NCBI RefSeq assembly: GCF_024178165.1
Contig: NZ_JAMZIE010000009.1
Location: forward strand, 1 to 64,000
Direction of reading: 5' to 3'
Length of the DNA: 64,000 bases
Origin: Halohasta salina
Lineage (GTDB): Archaea; Halobacteriota; Halobacteria; Halobacteriales; Haloferacaceae
Positions 34,622 to 42,300 of the stretch are shown piece by piece. Numbering within the stretch: position 1 is the stretch's first letter; each line of letters opens with the position of its first letter. Made by a program: the position numbers and the translations under genes. The notes below the pieces were generated by a model. It searched no databases. It was not told the origin of the DNA and saw only the letters and a list, made by a program, of their open reading frames with translations.

Positions 34622-35326
34622 ATGGGATCGAACACCCTCGAGACAATCCTCGTCGCTGGCGCAACCGGAGCAACCGGGCGCGAAATTCTGCGGCTCGCCC
34701 AAACACGCGTCGACACCGTTCGTGCACTCACGCGGTCGCCTGACGCCGCTCCCGGGCTCCAAACTGCTGGTGCTGACGAGGTGTTTGTTGACGATCTGTT
34801 GGCCCCAGAGGACCTGTCGGCAGCTGTTGCCGATGTCGATGCGGTACTGAGCGCCGTCGGGACTGCGCCGACTGCACTCCGGTCTGGCCCGCCGTTCGTC
34901 GACGGGGCTGGCAACCGCACCTTGGTCAGTGCGGCAGCGGACGCTGGCGTCGACTCGTTCGTCATGGAGTCGGCCATCGGCGTCGGATCTGAGCCAGCAA
35001 GCCCGCTTGCGACGGCGTTCAACGCGTTTATTGGCCCGATTCAGGAGGCGAAGGCCACAGCCGAATCTGCAATCCGGGACGCACGGATCCGTCACACGAT
35101 CCTCCGGCCTGGCATCTTGACGAACGGCTCACGGACAGACCTAGTGACGGCTGCCGAGCCGGGCGCGAAGCTCTGGGGAACGATTTCGCGAGCGGACGTC
35201 GCGCGACTCATGCTTTCGGCACCGGTGACACCTGCCGCAGCAGACCGAACGTTCGAGGTCGTCTCAATGCCGCGATTCCCCAGTCGGGACGCGGATATCG
35301 ATTGGACGATGCCGGACGGACAGTAG
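34622..35326 (+). CDS. NAD(P)-binding Rossmann-fold protein (NmrA/atypical SDR type)
   Basis: 234 residues. Dinucleotide motif ILVAGATGATGREILRLA at the N-terminus, with GxxGxxG spacing; Asp pair EVFVDDLLAPEDL after the third strand; VDAVLSAVGTAPT as the fourth-strand motif; a central FVMESAIGVG. The usual SDR catalytic Tyr-x3-Lys is not clear, as in NmrA-like and NAD(P)H-binding proteins. Substrate unknown. It diverges from the broken adh gene; a leaderless promoter is visible. Confidence 0.82.
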   Translation: MGSNTLETILVAGATGATGREILRLAQTRVDTVRALTRSPDAAPGLQTAGADEVFVDDLLAPEDLSAAVADVDAVLSAVGTAPTALRSGPPFVDGAGNRTLVSAAADAGVDSFVMESAIGVGSEPASPLATAFNAFIGPIQEAKATAESAIRDARIRHTILRPGILTNGSRTDLVTAAEPGAKLWGTISRADVARLMLSAPVTPAAADRTFEVVSMPRFPSRDADIDWTMPDGQ

Positions 35327-35568
35327 CACAACGAAGTTAGAGATCATATTGGCAATAGAATGTCCCTCCGGGCATTCAGGCTCCTTCGAGCCAACATGAA
35401 GTCGACTCCCTCTGTGATGTTTGGTGAAATTGTATCTGTTCCAACATATGCGGATTGTCGTTTTTGAGGTAGTCAATGCCGGAGTCACGTTATTTCCCTG
35501 TAGTCACATATCCTCTTGCCCGGGTGTCTGAGAAGTCAAATAAACCCCTAAACCGCAGTACGGCTACG
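35327..35568. other. intergenic, AT-rich, no gene seen
   Basis: Spacer between the Rossmann reductase and the repeat array. An imperfect dyad ATGTCCCTCCGGGCATTC is near 35358. Short frames show no protein-like content. Confidence 0.4.
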
Positions 35569-35815
35569 TGTTCATGGCTTTTGTTCAGTGTATGTGTTCA
35601 ATAAAATTCTTCAATAGAAATGTTCATTAGTTGTGTTCAGCGCTGGTGTTTGGCATAACTGTTCAGTCCCGAAATTCAGGATAAGCACCCAAAATTTGTG
35701 TTCAAATTCCACATCTACTAATTGTGTTCATGAACAATATTCATTAGGTGTGTTCATTAGGTGTATTTATAATGTGTGTTCACTGTGTGTGTTCACTGTG
35801 TGTGTTCAATGCATG
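35569..35815 (+). repeat. array of nineteen 13-bp units with TGTTCA core upstream of parA
   Basis: Exact TGTTCA occurs at 35569, 35582, 35595, 35621, 35634, 35660, 35699, 35725, 35751, 35777, 35790 and 35803. Every interval is a multiple of 13 (13, 26 or 39). The missing registers hold degenerate cores such as TCTTCA (35608), AATTCA (35673), TATTCA (35738) and TATTTA (35764). Best units read TGTTCACTGTGTG and TGTTCATTAGGTG. At 35725 the core forms a palindrome TGTTCATGAACA. A TATA-like TATTTATAATG (35764-35774) lies inside the array. The position before parA suggests a centromere/operator or iterons bound by the partner protein. Confidence 0.85.
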
Positions 35816-35883
35816 AGTCTACGTACTCAAACAATGAATGTGTCTGACGAAGTTTCAAGATGGATGTACACCATGTAGAGAAT

Positions 35884-36759
35884 ATGTTAGCCTACTCAAC
35901 GTACAGTGAGGCAGGTGGGGTCGGAAAGACGACGACTGCAGCTAATTTGGCAGTGGCCCATGCCCGGGCAGGCCTCAAGCCACTGGTTGTCCCGCTGGAT
36001 CCCCAGGACGGCGATCTCTCGCGGCTGTTCGGTGTCGACGACCAACGCACTGAGCCAGTCGACAACATTGTTCGACATATGATCCGTCGACCGAAGGGCG
36101 ACTTTGCTAATCTAATCCGATCTGTCGAAGGTGTCGATATCATTCCCGAACACAACATGCTCTCGGATATGGCAGAATACCTCCAGCGAGAGAAAGATCA
36201 GGCAGAAGCAATGGGCGAGGCCTTCGGGATGCATGCGCAGTTGCTGCGGGTGCTTCGAGAAGCTGGTGTGCCCGACAACTACGATGTCCTGATCTGTGAC
36301 CCACCTGCCACAGAGGGGCCGCATCTATACAATGCGATCCATGCTACCCGATCGCTGGTTATCCCCGTTGAACCGAGTGCGAAAGGCCGGGCAGCAGTCG
36401 AAGGCCTCGAATCACTTGTTGCGGGACTCGAGGATCAACTCGACGTCGAGGTTGGAGTCATGGCAGCCGTCCCGATCGGGTTCAAAAATACGCGTGACCA
36501 ACAGTCGATCCTCGAGGAAATCGAGTACACGATCCCGGAAATCATCGGCGAGCGGGCTTCACTGATGGAGGGCTGCTGGATGAAACAGTGTTCGGCATTC
36601 ACCTATGTACGGGAACACCGTGACCGATCGCGGGACTACGAGATCGAGACGCTGGCACAGTTCGACCGGATCGCACGCTATCTCGAGGAAACCGCAGGGA
36701 TCGAAGCTCCAAACCCACCTGAACCGGGTGACGTCGACCACGAGGTGCTGACCCCATGA
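35884..36759 (+). CDS. parA: ParA-family partition ATPase, haloarchaeal plasmid type
   Basis: 291 residues from the ATG at 35884. Deviant Walker A near the N-terminus: YSEAGGVGKTTTAANLA; then LVVPLDPQDGDLSRLFG with the conserved Asp, and VLICDPPATEGPHLYNAI as Walker B. These ATPases segregate plasmids or megaplasmids, using a DNA-bound partner. The next gene overlaps by four bases (ATGA) and is the likely partner. The 13-bp array with its embedded TATA-like box lies directly upstream, so autoregulation is likely. A 14-codon frame precedes the start but has no clear meaning. Confidence 0.88.
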   Translation: MLAYSTYSEAGGVGKTTTAANLAVAHARAGLKPLVVPLDPQDGDLSRLFGVDDQRTEPVDNIVRHMIRRPKGDFANLIRSVEGVDIIPEHNMLSDMAEYLQREKDQAEAMGEAFGMHAQLLRVLREAGVPDNYDVLICDPPATEGPHLYNAIHATRSLVIPVEPSAKGRAAVEGLESLVAGLEDQLDVEVGVMAAVPIGFKNTRDQQSILEEIEYTIPEIIGERASLMEGCWMKQCSAFTYVREHRDRSRDYEIETLAQFDRIARYLEETAGIEAPNPPEPGDVDHEVLTP

Positions 36760-37181
36760 CGGGAATGAAAGAAGGCGCCGGCGAAGACCCCTTTGCAGAG
36801 GATACTGAACCACCGGCTTCCGATCCGGACCCATCTCCTGAGCCCGAAGTCTCCGAAGAGACGGATGAGACGCCTGTCGCTACTAACGTAGATACGACCC
36901 CAGAGTCGACCGAGAGCGGACAATCCACCCAAACACGGATGCAGATACCCTACAAATATCGCCGTGACAGCGTCCAAGACGGTCGCGATAGGGTTCCACT
37001 GTTTCTACAACCAGAAACGAAGACTGCTGAGCGAGAAGCACTGAGAGAACTCGAAGAGCGCTTCGGCGACAATGTCTCACTGACGGATCTTCGAGAAGCA
37101 CTGGTAAAGGTCGGACTCGAACATCTCGATGAAACCGAGGAACGACTCGAAGAATGGGGTTACGGCATGACCTTCGACTGA
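36756..37181 (+). CDS. small acidic protein, probable ParA partner
   Basis: 141 residues. The first 65 are disordered and rich in Pro, Glu, Asp and Thr. The C-terminal 70 are helical: MQIPYKYRRDSVQDGRDRVP, then AEREALRELEERFGDNVSLT and LREALVKVGLEHLDETEERL. The basic patch followed by helices could bind DNA. Haloarchaeal plasmids often encode such a protein right after ParA. No ParB/Spo0J domain is seen, so it would be a non-homologous adaptor that binds the 13-bp array. Role is inference from overlap and position. Confidence 0.65.
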   Translation: MTGMKEGAGEDPFAEDTEPPASDPDPSPEPEVSEETDETPVATNVDTTPESTESGQSTQTRMQIPYKYRRDSVQDGRDRVPLFLQPETKTAEREALRELEERFGDNVSLTDLREALVKVGLEHLDETEERLEEWGYGMTFD

Positions 37182-37233
37182 TATCGTAGTCGTACGGTGG
37201 CGGGACTTCTCGCTCTGATTGTTGTCTCGTTGG

Positions 37234-38376
37234 CCGGGACGACGAGATCGAGTCGCTGGTTTCGAACCCCCGCCCGATCGTCCGTGGCGAACCACCGACG
37301 CCAGTGTTGATCTCTGGGAAGACTGGGACGGGAAAGTCACTCGTCGCCCGCCACGTCGCCCAGACCGCAACTTCCGTCGCCGAACGCGAAGGGCTCTCTG
37401 TCACCGACATCTACGTCGACTGTTCGCAACACTCCACAGAGACCCGGGCAGCGTGTGCGACAGCGCGGGCGGCCAACCGCGCAGTCGGCGAACCGAAGAA
37501 CGTCCCACTGACTGGACTGGGGGCCTCGCAGTACTACACGATGATCTAGGAGCTGTTCGAGGACCTCGATGCCGCGGTCATCACCCTTGATGAGGTCGAC
37601 CGTATCCAACCCGACGCCGACGGCAACCGCGACAATATCCTGATGCAACTCTCGCGGGCGCGGGAGGCCCAGAAAACCGACACCAACATCGGTATCATCG
37701 CCATCTCGAACAAACTCGACTACCCAGAGAAAATGAACCAGCGGGTCCGATCGTCGTTCGGCGATGCCGAGTTACTGTTTCCGCCGTATGATGCGAACCA
37801 ACTCCGCGAGATTATGCACGCTCGCGAGGACGCCTTCTATGAGGGCGCACTCGACAGTGCGGTCATCCCACGGGCGGCGGCGCTGGCCGCTCGTGAACAC
37901 GGCGATGCCCGGAAAGCGATTCGGATTCTGAAAAACGCAGGCGTGATCGCTGAGGAAAAAGGCGACACGAAAGTTCGAGAGGCTCACTTAGAGCAGGCCA
38001 AACACCACGCCGAAGCCGACCGCGTAGCCGAACACGTCTCGACCCAGACGCCACACGCCCGGCATATTCTGCTGGCGCTGGCGTTGCTCACCAAGAACGC
38101 CGATCCAGACGACGGCGAAGATGGCTACCGAACGACACATGTCTACGACGCCTACAAAACGGTGTGCGAGCAGGAAAGCACCGATCCACTGAAAATCGAC
38201 CGGGTTCGGCAACTACTCGACGAACAGGCGTTTCTGGACATCATTGAGTGTCGACGGACCGGTGGCGGTCACCAGAAAGCACCTTTACGGCCCACCGTCT
38301 ATTGAAAGACCCCGACGTGGTCGTTGAAGGCGTCGGCCACGATCCCGAGTTAGTCGCTTCGAACATCGGACTCTAA
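37234..38376 (+). pseudogene. orc1/cdc6-type replication initiator, decayed
   Basis: The frame reads DDEIESLVSNPRPIVRGEPP, then Walker A ISGKTGTGKSLVARHVAQ, Walker B AAVITLDEVDRI, sensor IIAISNKLDYPEKMNQRVRS, and the C-terminal winged helix. Damage: no start codon or N-terminal residues before 37234; an in-frame TAG at 37547-37549 (YYTMI-stop-ELFEDLD); a one-base loss near 38278, after which the true ending continues STFTAHRLLKDPDVVVEGVG and stops at 38374-38376. In haloarchaea such genes accompany replication origins of plasmids and megaplasmids. Together with parA and the repeat array it marks a former plasmid replication/maintenance locus. Confidence 0.85.
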
Positions 38377-38509
38377 ATCGGTGCGTCGGCTGTATTGGCG
38401 GCCGGAATCGACGGGATTTCACTTTGAATGAGGGGTGTAAAGCGATCGCCGGCCGCTCATGCAAAGAGGCGTGTGGTCGACGGAGCGAGAACGGACGAGA
38501 CGTACTCAC
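38377..38509. other. short spacer, nothing recognised
   Basis: Between the decayed orc1/cdc6 and the antisense fragment. Contains no supported gene or signal. Confidence 0.3.
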
Positions 38510-38806
38510 TTACTGAAGCAACTCGGACACGCCGTCTGGCGTCGACACCGTCAGGTCACCCTCTAAGTCTTCGTCAAGCCGTTCGGCTGCATTCGTCACC
38601 ATTTCTGGAACGACCAACACGCGCTGGTAGCGTTGTGTGCGGAATCCATCGAGTTGGTCGGCCACGCCTGTTGTCCGGTCGGCAAGTGCGTCGGCGATTT
38701 CGACCTCGACGACTAGACTCGCCGAGTCAAACGCACGGACGACGAGATCGGGACGGCCTTCGATGCTGTCGATAGCGAGCCCGTCGTCGACGTGTTCGCA
38801 ACGCGC
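38510..38806 (-). pseudogene. fragment of a possible PD-(D/E)XK-like protein gene
   Basis: A minus-strand frame without a start codon, bounded upstream by a stop. It reads IDSIEGRPDLVVRAFDSASL, then VVEVEIADALADRTTGVADQ and FRTQRYQRVLVVPEM, and ends at 38510-38512. The PDLVV...VVEVE spacing and the following basic YQRVLVVP strand resemble a PD-(D/E)XK nuclease core. Roughly 95 residues are left; the 5' part is gone. It lies in the plasmid-remnant area. Confidence 0.45.
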
Positions 38807-39351
38807 TGATCAACCGACGATCGCGTAAAATAGTGGGAACGAAGAGGCGTTCAAGAGACGGTCGACGAGCCAGATACCTTCCGTGTGAGGCCGCTTCGGG
38901 AGTTGAAGATCTAATCAGAGCTGTATTAACCAACACTCATTGATTAGGCCATCTTGTGTTGGTTAAGATTCTACGCTCTTATGTAGACCTGCGGAATGTC
39001 CCTATATCTGCGGTCTACGGGCCCAAATGAGCGGATATGTCCTCCTCAGATCCTTCGGCCGGTTGCTTCGCCAGCTCGTTGATCTTTTATACCGACTTAG
39101 TCGGGTTACTCTTCGAGGAGAACGTCATACGTAGGCGATTCATTTATTAGAGGTTAATTCATTTTACTTCGTATGCCTATTAAACATCAGATAATAGTTA
39201 ATTTATACCGAATACTGTCAATAATTGTAGTGGTTCTTATTCGGTCGACACGATCAGCTTGTGGTCAGTGGTATGATACTTCGATCAGTGTGACACAGCC
39301 GAATTCCTGTCGGGATTGGTTGTTTCAGCCGACTGCCAGTGGGGTGTGACA
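38807..39351. other. intergenic with an 11-bp inverted repeat and promoter-like sequence
   Basis: About 545 bases, AT-rich from 39130. The inverted repeat at 38926-38966 is listed separately. A/T boxes such as CTTTTATACC (about 39082-39091) and AGTTAATTTATACC (about 39196-39209) could be promoters for the surface-protein gene, giving a leader of more than 100 bases. No gene seen. Confidence 0.4.
38926..38966. repeat. perfect 11-bp inverted repeat
   Basis: TTAACCAACAC (38926-38936) and GTGTTGGTTAA (38956-38966) are exact inverted copies separated by 19 bases. It may be a binding site or the paired ends of a tiny element. Confidence 0.45.
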
Positions 39352-42300
39352 ATGAGCCACAGTCGGAGAGATCGGTTACTCGCGCTCACGATGGTGGTCT
39401 TCCTTGTGGGGTCGACAGTCGGTGGGTTCGTTGCCACAGCCGGGACGGTTGCGGCAGCAGGACCGGTGAGTTACGAGGAGCCATCGGTGACGCCGTCGAC
39501 GCTGTATGCAGGCAGTGCAGCTAACGGGACGATTACGGTGAACAACACCGGCGGCTCGGCCGAGACGTATGCGGTTTCGTTGAGCGTTGACGGGACAGTC
39601 GTCGAATGGAGGAACGGAACCATCGCCGCGGGTGAGAGCCGAACAGTCACGATTCTGAAGACGCTCTGGAATACTGGTGACCGGACGGTCACGGTTGCAG
39701 GCGGCGGTCAGAGCGCAAGCGAGACCGTGACGGTCAAGACGGCGAGTGCCAAGTACCACGGCGGGGCAGACAATCGCGGCTACTATCCGAACCAGCAGGG
39801 ACCGACCACACAGCCCGAAGAGGTGTGGAACATTTCCGATGGCACACCACTGGTGATGCAGCCGACTGTCGTCGGTGACACGCTGTACGTCGCTTTCCAC
39901 AACGGCGGCAAACTCTACGCAGTCGACCCGAAGACTGGCGCGGAGAAGTGGAACGCTACACCCGGTGGCACAGACGGGTCGACATGGACAACACCCGCCT
40001 ACGCCAATGGCGTGCTCTATCTTGGAACCAACGACTACAAACTCCACGCAATAAACGCGACTGACGGCAGTGAGATATGGAACTACTCGACACAGACCAA
40101 CGTCCGGTCGGCACCAGCAGTCGTCGACGGCGTCGTCTACTTTGGCAGCAACGACGGCAACATGACTGCGGTGAACGCGGCCACCGGTGAGGAGCTGTGG
40201 TATCACAGACTCTACCAGCCCGTGCTCGTCGAGTCGAATCCAGCGGTCGTCGACGATGTCGTCTACTTCGGAGCCGCCGACGACAACGTCACCGCGCTCA
40301 ACGCGACGACTGGAGACAAAATCTGGAACTACACGCTACCGGACGAGAGCCAGTCGGATCCGACGGTTGTCGGTGATACCGTCTTTATCGGGAGTGAGAG
40401 CACGTCGGGCGAAACGTCGGGAACCGGATATGTATACGCGCTGAACGCGACCGACGGTACCGAGCGGTGGAACTACACAGTGACCGGAGATGTCGACGCT
40501 AGTCAAGTATATGCAGACGGCACCCTGTATGCAGGAAGTCGTGGTGGTGACCTCGTTGCGCTGAACGCGACCGACGGGGAGGAAATCTGGAACACCACAG
40601 GGTCCGACTTCCGCGGTGCACCGGTTGTGGCCGGTGAGACACTGTATATTTCCGATTTCGGAAACGATACTGTTCACGCATTCAACGCCACAACCGGAAC
40701 CGAACGGTGGCAGTACACCTCGCCGACAACGACCCTCTACCCGACGCCATTGGCATGGAATGGCACGCTCTACTACGGCTCAGTGAGTAAACTTCACGCG
40801 CTCGAACAGCCTGGACCGGCTCTTTCGAGTCTGAGTGCAACGAACCCGTCTGACCAAAACGTCGAGGTCTCGTTCGATTCGGATATCCAACTCGTGAACA
40901 TCTCGGTATCGATCAGCGGAGCTGAATCAGGGACGCTCACTGAAGGCGATTTTACTGAAACCGGCTCCGCTGGAAGTTACACCTATACTGCTACGTACGC
41001 AGGCGGGACTGATGGAACGTACACTGCGACGATAAATACTGCCGAGGACAGCGGTTCCAGAGATGGCGCGAGCGGTCAGTCCGACAGTGTGACTGTCGAC
41101 ACAGTCGCACCGACAATCTCGAAATTCTCGGTGACAAACCAGTCGGTACAGAACGTCTCGGTTGCATTCAATGCGAGCGAAACACTCGACGAGATCACTG
41201 TCACAATCAGTGGTGCAGAGACAGCAACACTGGACAAAACCAACTTCACCGAAGTCGGCAGTGGTCCCTTCAATTATACTGCGATCTACAACGGGAGCAG
41301 TGACGGGAGCTACACGGCCACATTGAATGCGGCCAACGATTCGGCAGGCAACAACGGTGCGGGCGGTGAATCCGGAACGGTACGTTTTGACACGACCGCG
41401 CCGACAATCTCGGAGTTCACGGCAACAAACCCATCCAGTCAGAACGTCTCGGTGTCGTTTAACGCAAGCGAACAGTTGAGTGAGATATCCGTCTCCATCA
41501 GCGGTCAAGAGACCGGAACGCTCACCACGGGCGACTTCAGCGAACTGGACAACGGAGACGGAACATACGGGTACAACACACGGTACGTCGGCAGCAGTGA
41601 CGGAAGCTATACAGCGACCCTCAACACAGCCAATGATTCGGTCGGGTACAACGGTTCGAACGGTCAATCCGACAGCGTGACTGTCGACACGGTCGCACCG
41701 ATGATCTCGAAATTCTCGGTGACGAACCAATCGGTACAGAACGTCTCGGTTGCGTTCAATGCGAGCGAAACACTCGACGAGATCACAGTCACGATCAGTG
41801 GGGCGGAGACAGCAACACTGGACAAAACCAACTTCACCGAAGTCGGCAATGGTCCCTACAACTATACTGCGATCTACAACGGGAGCAGTGACGGGAGCTA
41901 CACCGCCACACTGAATGCGGCCAACGATTCGGCAGACAACAACGGTGCGGGTGGTGAATCCCGAACGGTACGTTTCGACACGACCGCGCCGACGATCTCG
42001 GAGTTCGGAGTTATGAACCCATCGGGTCAAAACGTCACAGTGTCGTTCAATTCGACCGAAACACTGTCTTCGATAAACGTCACAATCAGTGGAGCAGAGA
42101 CGGCAACACTTACTGAATCACAGTTTAAGCAACTGGATACCGGTGATGGTACCTATCAGTACGTCACACAATACTTTGGAAGCAGTGATGGTACCTACAC
42201 AGCTACGCTCAACACGGCTAATGATTCTGCTGGCAACGACGGTGCGAGCGACGAGACCGACAGTGTGACCGTCGACACAGTCGTGCCGACAATCTCGGAG

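Noticed and set aside
34238-35095. Long minus-strand ORF opposite the Rossmann reductase
   Set aside because: Cys/Arg/Ser-rich shadow frame; the plus strand has a dinucleotide-binding motif and a promoter.
35569-35815. Repeat array as a CRISPR
   Set aside because: Units are 13 bp with 6-bp cores and no spacer-repeat alternation; no cas genes are near.
40927-42030. 367-residue minus-strand ORF inside the surface-protein gene
   Set aside because: Arg/Cys/Val-rich shadow of the Ig repeats, repeating with the same 594-bp period.
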